A DNA stretch of 64,000 bases, taken from contig CAUQNX010000004.1 in the NCBI GenBank assembly GCA_963519845.1, positions 157,486-221,485 of the forward strand, read 5' to 3'. A model generated the notes under the pieces. The model had not been told where the DNA came from, did not search any database, and saw only the letters and a list, made by a program, of their open reading frames with translations. Position 1 is the first letter of the stretch. Each line of letters begins with the position of its first letter. This document shows, piece by piece, positions 7,772 through 16,985 of the stretch. The translations under genes and the position numbers were made by a program. Source of the stretch: Moellerella sp963519845. Its GTDB lineage: Bacteria; Pseudomonadota; Gammaproteobacteria; Enterobacterales; Enterobacteriaceae.

Positions 7772-10700
7772 TATTGAGTCTCCTTAAACTGACGCAATAC
7801 CTCATCAATTTTGGGTTCATCGACACTACCTGAAATCTGATAGCGGATAACCGAAATTTTACTCCACAGCGGCCCGAGTACTTTACTCGCAGCAAACACC
7901 GCGGCGCCAATAATGGGATTAACCGCAAAAGCGGTAGCAACGCCCACAGTTGCTGAAATTTCAGGGGTTACAACGACTTCGATATTGATATCTCGTTTAA
8001 TTATGTTGATTTCACCGGATAGCGCAATATCAGCAACCAATCCATCAACTAAGGTATCCTTGGTCTTCAATATGCCATTTTTAAGCTGCGCCGTCCCTCT
8101 TATGGAGTCAAAATTGAAGTCATTACCAAAGGTATCACTAAAATCAAAACGAAGTTTGCGCAATAAGGCGTCAAAGCTTACTAGACGCAATAGCTGCCCA
8201 GCCTTCCCTCCGCCCATTTCAGCAATAGCACCTTTCCCCATTTCGACCGCTAATTTGCCATTCAGTGAGGCAAGATCAGGGGACCAAGGTGTATTCATCC
8301 AATTAATATCGAATTTAAATTCATATGGAGAATCGATAATTGGCACCAGCACACCATAGTAGGCAGCAGTTTCATCAAATTTATCACCAGACAGTAAACC
8401 TGCTACCTGAGTTTTATTCTGTTTGTCACTCTGCCATACCGCATCAAGGGTAAGCTTTGTCGCGCTATTAGTGAGTGATCCCGCAGTTAATTGTAGTAAA
8501 TTAGCTTTAGGCGTTAATATAGCTTTAATTTCACCCAGTTTTAATCCGCTGACCCAACAATCCTGACAATGGATATCCAATATGGGCCAATGGCTAAAAT
8601 CATATTTCTGCTTATCTGCTAATAGCGCTTTTTCTGTAGGATCAGCAACTGTACTCGCTGGATTATAATAGAGATGCTCAACCACCAGCTGCCATCTTTT
8701 GCCCCTAGGCATGGTGAGTTTGGCTGTTAAATCCGCACTCTGCAGCTGTAATTCGGGACCTTGAGCCGTTGTTTTCAATGCAAGACTTAAGTTTCCCCAC
8801 TCTTGCCCACCAAGAACAACTTGCGGTGTGGTGAGTTTGAGCTCTTTAGGATAACTAAAAGCCATTGTGCTATCAGATGATGCCAGATCGAGCGATCCTA
8901 ATTTTTGTGCTAAACCAAACCAAATAGGATCATGGATAGCGGGCAGATCGACTTGCAGCAAATCTGTGCTTGGTAACTGAGGAATTTGACCTTCCCAAGG
9001 CGCGGTACGCCCCTTAAGCAAAGCAACTTGTGTCTTATCTAACAGCCACTGAGTGTTAAAACCAATTTGTTGACCAATATCACCACTAATCTGCAAGTTT
9101 TCGGTTGTACCTTGCGCACGGGCATTAATCGAGGCCAATTTCTTGAGTTGTTGAGCATCTAAACACGGTAATTGGCTTTTTATTTTGCTGATATCTGCAT
9201 TCAATTGAATATCCAGTTGGGTCTCTTGCGCGCTTTTTGCGGGGATAAGTATCCCAATAGCCCCTTTCCATGCCGCTGTACCAGTCAACTGCTTACGAAT
9301 AGCTTCAGGAATAAAATTAATTTTTTCCACCAGCCAGTTGCCCGCTAAGTCGATATCTACCTGATAATCTTTGCCCTCATCATTAGTCTGAAAACTCAAA
9401 CTAATGAGCTGTCCAAACCAAGAGGCCGCCATCTTATTACTAAGGAGCTTGCCATTATCAAAGGTGAATTCACCCGTGACGCCCTTTAGTAGACTTTCGA
9501 TAGATTGAACATAGATATCATTTTTATCCAGTTTAACCGTACCTTTGGCAATAACCTGTTTTCCGGGTTCTAATGGGATCTCAAGACTTAGATCACCGGC
9601 AACATCACCATCGATTTGCAAAATATCAAGCGTTTCACCGATAGAACCTTTCATCGGCGTACTCGCAAAATAGTTAGCGATCTGTTTGCCACTGCCGTTA
9701 ATATCCGCGTTGATCAATAGCATCGAATCGCCATAATCAGGAATATCAGCGGTTAGATTTGTCGCTGTGGCTTTGCCGAGTTTCACCGAGTCAGTACGCA
9801 TAAATAGCCCCTGACGCAGAAAATCTAAATCAATATTTAAATTAAACAGCGCTGGCCAATCAGGATCAAATTCAAAAGTGGCATCGCGTAAAGGGACAAA
9901 AACTTGAAATTGACCATTATTACGCTCAAAAGGAAAATCAGCTGGCTCACCTTTAAATATCAAGGTCGCATTATCAACGCTGCCGGCAATAATGGCCTGA
10001 GTCAGGTAATCTGCCACACTTTGTCCCATCAGAGTTTGAGGGAAATAGCGCCAAGCCTCGCCAGCATCACTTAAACGAAGTCCAGCTAAAATATTTAAAT
10101 CCGCTTTTTGTTGCGCTTCTTTTTGATAACGAAAATCGCCATTTGCCCACAATGCTTTAGCTTGTATATCTAGGCCACTACTCCAAAGCTCAAATCCCTT
10201 GTTATCATCACGCCAAGAAATTTCGCCTTTAGCGCTGCTAATATCAAAAGGGGCTTTAAACATAGGCGCATAGTCAACAATGCTGTCAGCGAGTTCAAAA
10301 GAGACTCTTCCTTGCTCCTTTCCACCTGCCAGCTCGCCACTAAATCCACTCACTGCAGGAAGTGATTTCCATTTCTTCCACTCAATATTTTGCCAATTTA
10401 TCGCTAGTTGGCTTAGCTCAGCTTGTGCGGGCGTAATATCTAAAGAGAAATTATTTATCAATCCAGTAGGTTGACGAATTTGCCAATCTTGTACGGTATC
10501 TGGTGTCAGAAAAGAGAATGTGGGTAAGATCTCCCCCAAGCGGGCTAACTCAATATTTTTGGCTCTAATGCGCCAATGATCTTGATTATTATAGCTAGGG
10601 GATGTGGGTAAATAGAGAACGGATAAAGAACCGGGCTGCCAAATATATTCGTCGGTTTTTAATGTATCTAACTCAGGGATATTAAATAACCAACCATTAT

Positions 10701-11574
10701 CTTGCGGCCGCATTCGCACAACTAAGTCATTTACTTGCAAGTTATGGGTTAAATTATCGATCTCCCAGTTGGCTTCACCTTGGCGTAACTGTAATAAGCC
10801 GCTATCGATACGGTTATTTTTTAGCGAGATCCAAGTTGAAAGACTAAAGTTAGCATCACGTAACCCACTATTTTTTCTGATCCAGCGATTTAACCAAGGC
10901 TGTACATCAATATTATCTGCTTGCAGATAAATAGTTCCATCACTTAATAGCTGATTATTATCGACTAAATCTAGTTTTACCTGCAAATAACCCGGCTGTT
11001 TATTAAGGGTTTCCAGGCTAACAAATCCTTGCGCTCGATGCCGCCCCGGCTGATTAAACCAAGTTAATTCAGGCAAGATCAGTGTGATTTTTTCTTCTGA
11101 TGGCGTTAGAAAGGTAATTTGACTGTCTTTCAGTGTGAAGTGATCAAACTGTAAGAGAAAGAGATCCTCGATACTATCAAAGGCATTTCCTGCATTCTCA
11201 CCAGCGCCCAGCTCAAAGGGAATTTTATGATCAATATCCAGATCATAAAAAGTGAGATCGCGAAATCGCCAGCGCAGAGAGAGTAGTGAGCGCCAGATAT
11301 CCAGTTCAACGGTGATTTTTACTACTTTGGCATCTGTAGTCGGGGTTTGAAAAGAGACGTCGCTCAGCGTTAAAGCTGGCCCAAAAGAGCGCCATTCCCC
11401 TTCCAACTGACGAATATCGATGGGAATACCCGAAACTTGCTCAATACGCGAAAGTATATCACTACGATAATCATTAATATTTGGCAGAAGATAACGTAAT
11501 CCACTTAGCAACAATGCGCCAATAATCAGCACCAAAGCGGCTGTCACCAGCAATATGCGAGGTAATAGTTTCAC
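7771..11574 (-). CDS. yhdP: AsmA-like lipid-transport protein YhdP
   Basis: 1267 residues, the usual length. Residues about 7-29 are a single inner-membrane anchor. The rest is a long periplasmic, beta-rich AsmA/DUF3971 domain ending in the conserved AFAVNPIIGAAVFAASKVLGPLW block. YhdP, TamB and YdbH redundantly move phospholipid from the inner to the outer membrane through a hydrophobic groove (family knowledge). The gene lies between rng and the nitrilase; its stop overlaps the nitrilase start by one base, and 39 bases separate it from rng. Confidence 0.96.
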   Translation of the reverse strand: MKLLPRILLVTAALVLIIGALLLSGLRYLLPNINDYRSDILSRIEQVSGIPIDIRQLEGEWRSFGPALTLSDVSFQTPTTDAKVVKITVELDIWRSLLSLRWRFRDLTFYDLDIDHKIPFELGAGENAGNAFDSIEDLFLLQFDHFTLKDSQITFLTPSEEKITLILPELTWFNQPGRHRAQGFVSLETLNKQPGYLQVKLDLVDNNQLLSDGTIYLQADNIDVQPWLNRWIRKNSGLRDANFSLSTWISLKNNRIDSGLLQLRQGEANWEIDNLTHNLQVNDLVVRMRPQDNGWLFNIPELDTLKTDEYIWQPGSLSVLYLPTSPSYNNQDHWRIRAKNIELARLGEILPTFSFLTPDTVQDWQIRQPTGLINNFSLDITPAQAELSQLAINWQNIEWKKWKSLPAVSGFSGELAGGKEQGRVSFELADSIVDYAPMFKAPFDISSAKGEISWRDDNKGFELWSSGLDIQAKALWANGDFRYQKEAQQKADLNILAGLRLSDAGEAWRYFPQTLMGQSVADYLTQAIIAGSVDNATLIFKGEPADFPFERNNGQFQVFVPLRDATFEFDPDWPALFNLNIDLDFLRQGLFMRTDSVKLGKATATNLTADIPDYGDSMLLINADINGSGKQIANYFASTPMKGSIGETLDILQIDGDVAGDLSLEIPLEPGKQVIAKGTVKLDKNDIYVQSIESLLKGVTGEFTFDNGKLLSNKMAASWFGQLISLSFQTNDEGKDYQVDIDLAGNWLVEKINFIPEAIRKQLTGTAAWKGAIGILIPAKSAQETQLDIQLNADISKIKSQLPCLDAQQLKKLASINARAQGTTENLQISGDIGQQIGFNTQWLLDKTQVALLKGRTAPWEGQIPQLPSTDLLQVDLPAIHDPIWFGLAQKLGSLDLASSDSTMAFSYPKELKLTTPQVVLGGQEWGNLSLALKTTAQGPELQLQSADLTAKLTMPRGKRWQLVVEHLYYNPASTVADPTEKALLADKQKYDFSHWPILDIHCQDCWVSGLKLGEIKAILTPKANLLQLTAGSLTNSATKLTLDAVWQSDKQNKTQVAGLLSGDKFDETAAYYGVLVPIIDSPYEFKFDINWMNTPWSPDLASLNGKLAVEMGKGAIAEMGGGKAGQLLRLVSFDALLRKLRFDFSDTFGNDFNFDSIRGTAQLKNGILKTKDTLVDGLVADIALSGEINIIKRDINIEVVVTPEISATVGVATAFAVNPIIGAAVFAASKVLGPLWSKISVIRYQISGSVDEPKIDEVLRQFKETQ

Positions 11575-11613
11575 CCGTATCTCCTTCCTGACAGCCGCAA
11601 TCTCAGCAATGGG

Positions 11614-13083
11614 CTACATCATAACAACATCAAACTGTTCTTGACTGTACAACGTTTCCGTCTGAACTTTTACTTGTTTGCCGACAAATATTTCCACTTC
11701 AGCTAATGCATGAGACTCATCCCCCGTTAATGCTTCAACAACAGGTTTAGCCGCATAAACAAGGAAACGATCGGCATCGATTGAGCGATGAACCCGAACA
11801 ATTTCACGTAAAATTTCATAGCATACAGTTTCTACTGATTTAACTGCGCCTCGTCCTTGGCAGGTTGGGCAGTCATCACAGAGCACATGTTCGATACTCT
11901 CTCGGGTGCGCTTACGCGTCATTTCAACTAAACCTAATTGTGAAAAACCATTAATCGTTGTTTTGACTTTATCTTTACTTAAGGCTTGTTCCAAAGAGGC
12001 TAAAACACGTCGACGATGTTCAGCATCGGTCATATCAATAAAATCGATGATGATAATACCGCCTAAATTTCGCAATCTAAGCTGTCGAGCAATCGCCTGA
12101 GTCGCTTCAATATTGGTATTGAAAATTGTCTCTTCTAAATTTCGATGTCCAACAAATGCGCCAGTATTGATATCGATAGTTGTCATGGCTTCGGTTTGAT
12201 CAATAATCAGATAGCCACCTGATTTTAATTCAACTTTTCGCTCAAGCGCTCGTTGGATTTCATTTTCAACATCATAGAGATCAAAAATAGGCTGATTCCC
12301 TTGATAGAGCTCCAACATAGCGGTCATCTCAGGAACATACTCGGTAATAAATTCTTGCAGCTGTTCATGAGTTAAACGTGAATCAACGCGAATACGATCA
12401 AGAGAAGCTCCTGCAAAATCACGAATAATGCGATGAGCTAACGCCAATTCACCATAAATTTTGATGCGAGTGACATTGCGCTTTTTACGCGAAATCACTT
12501 TAGCCCATAATCGATTAAGAAACGCAGCATCCTGCCTGAGCTCCTCTTCACCTACGCCTTCCGCCGCAGTACGAATAATAAAGCCACCATTCTCATTACA
12601 ATATTCGGCGACAATTCCCTTTAATCTTTCACGCTCAGCTTCACTTTCGATACGTTGCGAAACGCCCACATGCGAGGCACCCGGCATAAAAACCAGATAA
12701 CGCGAAGGTAGAGTAATGTCGGTGGTAAGACGCGCACCTTTAGTACCCAGTGGATCTTTGACCACTTGAACAATAAGATCTTGCCCTTGCCTAACTAGCT
12801 CAGCAATATCTCTGACATTAAAATTTTTCTGCTCTTCACCTGCGATACACTCAGTGTGCGGCATAATATCTGACGCATGAAGAAAAGCGGCTTTATCGAG
12901 GCCAATATCAACAAAGGCCGCCTGCATTCCCGGTAATACCCGGCTCACGCGACCTTTGTAAATATTACCCACCATACCTCTTTTGGCTTCACGCTCGATA
13001 TGGATTTCTTGTAATATGCCACCATTGATATAAGCCACTCGCGTCTCAGATGGTGTCACATTCACTAATAATTCAGCTGTCAT
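11614..13083 (-). CDS. rng: Ribonuclease G
   Basis: 489 residues, identical in length to E. coli RNase G. An N-terminal S1-like domain (residues about 35-125) is followed by the RNase E/G catalytic core. The two catalytic aspartates are in MTTIDINTGAF and IIIIDFIDM, and the CDDCPTCQGRG motif supplies the zinc-link cysteines. It matures the 5' end of 16S rRNA and degrades some mRNAs. The ATG at 13083 overlaps the maf stop by four bases (ATGA), implying translational coupling in the mreBCD-maf-rng operon. Confidence 0.97.
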   Translation of the reverse strand: MTAELLVNVTPSETRVAYINGGILQEIHIEREAKRGMVGNIYKGRVSRVLPGMQAAFVDIGLDKAAFLHASDIMPHTECIAGEEQKNFNVRDIAELVRQGQDLIVQVVKDPLGTKGARLTTDITLPSRYLVFMPGASHVGVSQRIESEAERERLKGIVAEYCNENGGFIIRTAAEGVGEEELRQDAAFLNRLWAKVISRKKRNVTRIKIYGELALAHRIIRDFAGASLDRIRVDSRLTHEQLQEFITEYVPEMTAMLELYQGNQPIFDLYDVENEIQRALERKVELKSGGYLIIDQTEAMTTIDINTGAFVGHRNLEETIFNTNIEATQAIARQLRLRNLGGIIIIDFIDMTDAEHRRRVLASLEQALSKDKVKTTINGFSQLGLVEMTRKRTRESIEHVLCDDCPTCQGRGAVKSVETVCYEILREIVRVHRSIDADRFLVYAAKPVVEALTGDESHALAEVEIFVGKQVKVQTETLYSQEQFDVVMM

Positions 13084-13667
13084 TGCTTATCCTTACCATC
13101 ACTTAGCGCTAAAAAACGTTTAATCAAATCTTCTGTTTCAACCAAAGGTAATCCTACTACCCCATGATAGCTACCTTTGATTTTATGTATATAGCGTCCT
13201 CCCTTTCCTTGGATACCGTAAGCACCGGCTTTATCCATTGGCTCACCAGTGGCTATATAATCATAGATTTCTTGCTGTGATAACTCACGAAAGGTCACAT
13301 CTGTCACAATTAAATCAGTTAATTGCTGAAAAGTATCAGAAAGCGTAATCGCCGTCATCACTTGGTGGGTTTGCCCCGATAAAAGACGCAATATTTCAGC
13401 AGCGTGTTGCTCATCTCTTGGCTTTTCCAGTATTTCACCATCAAGTACCACTATGGTATCAGCGCCTAATACGGGGTGGTTTTCAGGGGCAATAGCGACA
13501 CCCGCTTGTGATTTATCAACGGATAAGCGCTGTACATACTCTTGTGGTGTTTCACCCGGCATCCACTCTTCTATCACCGAAGGGCGTAAGATTTCAAAGG
13601 GATAATTTAATAATTCAATCAATTCCCGTCGTCTGGGTGAAGCTGAAGCTAAATAAATGAGTGCCAT
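13080..13667 (-). CDS. maf: Maf/YhdE dTTP/UTP pyrophosphatase
   Basis: 195 residues from the ATG at 13667, giving the family start MALIYLASASPRRREL; AGGA lies 10 bases upstream. A TTG further out opens the frame but adds a non-family extension. The SASPRR phosphate-binding motif, GADTIVVLDG and the ILEKPRD block mark the YhdE branch, which hydrolyses dTTP, UTP and modified forms to nucleoside monophosphate and diphosphate as house-cleaning, and affects septation when overproduced (family knowledge). Overlaps rng by four bases; mreD lies 47 bases upstream. Confidence 0.95.
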   Translation of the reverse strand: MALIYLASASPRRRELIELLNYPFEILRPSVIEEWMPGETPQEYVQRLSVDKSQAGVAIAPENHPVLGADTIVVLDGEILEKPRDEQHAAEILRLLSGQTHQVMTAITLSDTFQQLTDLIVTDVTFRELSQQEIYDYIATGEPMDKAGAYGIQGKGGRYIHKIKGSYHGVVGLPLVETEDLIKRFLALSDGKDKQ

Positions 13668-13714
13668 ATTATTTTTAATCCTATTAACTAAGTAGACTCC
13701 ATGTACCAATAAAA

Positions 13715-14203
13715 TTAGCGTACGGAGAACTGACGGCGGATCTTACGCAATAATAAAAATAACCATGGCCACAGAATAGCATTGACTAAGCTATTCCAAA
13801 ATACCTGAGGGTGAAACAAGACTTGAGATGAAACAAACTCCGCCCAAAAAACGGTAAAATCGAGGATAGCGGTCAATACAGCAATGACTAATGCTTGCTG
13901 CCACAGTGCCATATTGCGCAATAGCTGATGTTTGTAAGCGACTAAATAGCAAATAACACTGTAAGCCAGTGCATTGACCCCTAAGGCCGAGCCTTGGATT
14001 AAATCTACCACCACACCTAAAAAGAAGCTGGTTCCCACACTCACTCGATGTGGCAATGCCATCACCCAGTAAACTAGGATCAACAATAACCAAGAAGGTC
14101 GATAATAGGCGACGGATTCAGGCCAAGGCATAATCTGTAAAATAATGGCGATAAAAAAAGATAACCAGATGATCCCACGACCATTTGCGCGGTATTCACT
14201 CAT
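13715..14203 (-). CDS. mreD: Rod shape-determining membrane protein MreD
   Basis: 162 residues, the same length as E. coli MreD, with about five membrane helices (residues 10-30, 33-50, 55-80, 98-120, 130-155). It links MreB filaments and MreC to the cell-wall elongation machinery. Starts at MSEYRANGRGIIWLS and follows mreC by about 49 bases in the mreBCD order. Confidence 0.96.
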   Translation of the reverse strand: MSEYRANGRGIIWLSFFIAIILQIMPWPESVAYYRPSWLLLILVYWVMALPHRVSVGTSFFLGVVVDLIQGSALGVNALAYSVICYLVAYKHQLLRNMALWQQALVIAVLTAILDFTVFWAEFVSSQVLFHPQVFWNSLVNAILWPWLFLLLRKIRRQFSVR

Positions 14204-14252
14204 GATATCAATCCATTATATCGATCACACATTTTACTCAAATTCCTCGTCA

Positions 14253-15218
14253 TTACTGGGCTGGTGTTCTGAGCGAAGGCGGTAGTGGCGGTCCGACGAT
14301 TTCATCAGCATTAGGCAATACCTGTGGAAGCACCTTCATTAAGCGCTCATTTGCAGCACGATAAACTTCTGAAGGTGGCAACGGCTGACCCGGATCTGAG
14401 TCACTTCCCCAAAGTAGTAATAGATAGCGTAACCGCTGTAATTCAGCCGTCGGTGTTGCACTGATCACGGTATAAGCACGTTGTGTATCCTGCTTTACAG
14501 CAGAAACGACAGCCACTGGATATCCTTCTGGGAAACGTCCTCCCAGACCTGAAGTAACTAATACGTCACCTACACGAATATCCGTATTATCGGGCAATGG
14601 CTCTAACTGTAAATCATCCGTACAACCAGTACCAGCAGCAATGATCCGAACATCATTACGCAATACTTGCACAGGTAGTGCATGTGCGGTATCGCAAATC
14701 AGTAAAACTCGACTATTAAATTGACTAACACCAACGATTTGCCCAACGACCCCTTTATCACTGATAATCGGCTGGCCTTCATAAACACCATCGTTTTCGC
14801 CTTTATCAATCACAACTTGATCACGGTAAGGCGTATTCGCCCCCGAAATCACTTGAGTGACCATCATATGTTCATCTTGACGTAGCGGCGAGCCGAGGAG
14901 TTCACGTAAACGAGCATTCTCTTGTTTGAGTTGTTCAAGCAGCAAGCTATCGGCTTTTTTCAGCAATAGCTCTTGTCGTAGTGCGACATTTTCATACTTT
15001 AATTGACTGCGAGAAGAGAAACCATCTGAAATATTATCGAGAAATTGGCGAGGGCCATTGGCCAGAAAATAGAACGGGCTGACTGCCGTATCCAGATAGG
15101 TACGGACTTTATTTAAAGGTTCAAAGCGATGATCAACAACCAGCAGCGCTATCGCAACAATAATTGCAATACAAATGCGTAATTGCAAGGAAGGACCACG
15201 CCTAAAAATCGGCTTCAT
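14253..15218 (-). CDS. mreC: Cell shape-determining protein MreC
   Basis: 321 residues. Short cytoplasmic N terminus, one membrane helix at about residues 10-28, a periplasmic coiled coil at about 70-110 (QLKYENVALRQELLLKK), then the double beta-barrel with VTSGLGGRFPEGYPVAVV. It scaffolds elongasome proteins such as PBP2. A hairpin lies in the 93-base gap behind mreB and may lower mreCD expression relative to mreB. Confidence 0.96.
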   Translation of the reverse strand: MKPIFRRGPSLQLRICIAIIVAIALLVVDHRFEPLNKVRTYLDTAVSPFYFLANGPRQFLDNISDGFSSRSQLKYENVALRQELLLKKADSLLLEQLKQENARLRELLGSPLRQDEHMMVTQVISGANTPYRDQVVIDKGENDGVYEGQPIISDKGVVGQIVGVSQFNSRVLLICDTAHALPVQVLRNDVRIIAAGTGCTDDLQLEPLPDNTDIRVGDVLVTSGLGGRFPEGYPVAVVSAVKQDTQRAYTVISATPTAELQRLRYLLLLWGSDSDPGQPLPPSEVYRAANERLMKVLPQVLPNADEIVGPPLPPSLRTPAQ

Positions 15219-15272
15219 GTATGGCAGGGCTTCACAATTTTCAAGAGTAAACAGATATAATGAGAAAATAAG

Positions 15273-15290
15273 AGGGGAAAATCATCCCCT
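15273..15290 (-). terminator. Intercistronic hairpin between mreB and mreC (possible attenuator)
   Basis: AGGGGA and TCCCCT arms, six-base loop, followed on the minus strand by CTTATTTTC. A partial terminator here would keep MreB more abundant than MreC and MreD (inference). Confidence 0.5.
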
Positions 15291-15311
15291 TACTTACCTT
15301 GCAGGCTAGCC

Positions 15312-16355
15312 TTAGTCTTCACTAAATAAATCGCCACCGTGCATATCAATCATTTCGAGTGCTTTACCGCCGCCGCGTGCAACGCAGGTTAACGGATCTT
15401 CAGCAACGATCACAGGAATACCTGTTTCTTCCATAAGAAGACGATCAAGGTTACGTAACAGTGCACCACCGCCAGTTAACACCATGCCACGCTCAGAAAT
15501 ATCAGACGCGAGCTCTGGCGGACACTGTTCTAACGCGACCATTACCGCACTCACGATACCAATTAGCGGCTCTTGCAATGCTTCAAGAATTTCATTCGAG
15601 TTAAGCGTAAAGCCACGAGGAACACCTTCGGCTAAGTTACGTCCACGAACTTCAATTTCAAACAGCTCATCAGTTGGGAATGCAGAGCCTATTTCATGCT
15701 TAATGCGCTCAGCTGTCGCTTCACCGATCAGAGATCCATAATTACGACGCACATAATTAATGATCGACTCATCAAAGCGGTCACCACCGATTCGAACAGA
15801 AGAGGAGTAGACCACGCCATTAAGCGAGATAACCGCCACTTCAGTGGTACCACCACCGATATCAACCACCATGGAACCTGTCGCTTCTGATACAGGCAGA
15901 CCCGCACCAATCGCAGCAGCCATTGGCTCTTCAATTAGGAAAACTTCACGCGCGCCGGCACTCAATGCTGACTCACGGATAGCTTTACGTTCAACTTGGG
16001 TTGCACCAACAGGAACACAGACTAAAACTCGCGGGCTTGGACGCAAGAAACTGTTGCTATGCACTTGCTTAATAAAATGCTGTAACATTTTTTCTGTGAG
16101 AAAAAAGTCAGCAATAACGCCATCTTTCATTGGTCGGATCGCAGATATATTACCCGGAGTACGACCCAACATCTGTTTAGCTTCACCACCGACGGCAGCA
16201 ACACTCTTTGATGAACCACCTTTGTCTTGACGAATTGCAACGACAGAGGGTTCATTCAATTTTACGCCTTGTCCTTTGACATAAATTAGGGTATTCGCAG
16301 TACCCAGATCAATGGACAAATCATTAGAAAACATGCCACGAAATTTTTTAAACAT
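15312..16355 (-). CDS. mreB: Actin-like rod-shape protein MreB
   Basis: 347 residues, identical in length to E. coli MreB. The actin-family nucleotide motifs are present: DLGTANTLIYVKGQG (phosphate 1), VVDIGGGTTEVAVISL (phosphate 2) and GMVLTGGGALLRNLD (adenosine). The N terminus MFKKFRGMFSNDLSIDLG includes the short amphipathic helix that binds the inner membrane. It forms membrane filaments that steer lateral wall synthesis. First gene of the mreBCD-maf-rng cluster. The enteric neighbour csrD is missing upstream. Confidence 0.98.
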   Translation of the reverse strand: MFKKFRGMFSNDLSIDLGTANTLIYVKGQGVKLNEPSVVAIRQDKGGSSKSVAAVGGEAKQMLGRTPGNISAIRPMKDGVIADFFLTEKMLQHFIKQVHSNSFLRPSPRVLVCVPVGATQVERKAIRESALSAGAREVFLIEEPMAAAIGAGLPVSEATGSMVVDIGGGTTEVAVISLNGVVYSSSVRIGGDRFDESIINYVRRNYGSLIGEATAERIKHEIGSAFPTDELFEIEVRGRNLAEGVPRGFTLNSNEILEALQEPLIGIVSAVMVALEQCPPELASDISERGMVLTGGGALLRNLDRLLMEETGIPVIVAEDPLTCVARGGGKALEMIDMHGGDLFSED

Positions 16356-16985
16356 AACGAAAGGATTATCCTGCTAGCTGGGGACGAAAAAAACCCGTCT
16401 ACTCTGCCAACCACTTGAAGCGACCTAAAATAGTGATACAGTCGACTTCTATTAATATGGCTAAATTATTGACAATTAAACTGTACTAAAACACGCCTAT
16501 TGTACGTGTTTTTATGAAAACGAAGCAGATAAAAACCCAAAAAATTCGCTTACTTTAGCGACTTTTCATCGAAACCCAGAGAAAAGGTGTCAGTAAGTCA
16601 AATATTTCGCGTTGTTATATATTCCGTCCGTTTGTTACTTATCCTTCTTGTGACCTACTTTCCACTCTGCAAGTTCAAATAAATTTTGTTTATTTTTATA
16701 TAAATTGCACTCACAACTAATAATATGCCATAGACCCGCATATTATTTAGGATTTTGATATAGATAACAATGACGTATTAGAAAATTATGGGGTTTTTTA
16801 CTGAAGAAGCCAAAAACAATATTCTCTAGAGGCCATTTTGCACGATAAAAGGTGCTGTAGGCTACAAAAAAAACGCATATTTACAAATTAATTATTGCTT
16901 AAATCAATTTGTCTGTGGTTAACGGCAGATAAGAGAGCAATATAGGCTATATTTGCACGGTTAAAACAAATTATCGAGGTGATAA
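16356..16985. other. 630-base divergent intergenic region between mreB and acuI; csrD absent
   Basis: No protein-coding frame was found. It must hold the mreB promoter(s) on the minus strand and that of acuI on the plus strand. A perfect 8-base inverted repeat (AAAACACG and CGTGTTTT, nine-base loop, 16488-16512) lies in the mreB leader side. In E. coli the csrD gene occupies this position between mreB and acuI; nothing resembling it remains here. Confidence 0.6.

Noticed and set aside
16469..16500. TTGACA on the plus strand as acuI promoter
   Set aside because: No -10 at 16-18 bases and it lies 500 bases from acuI.
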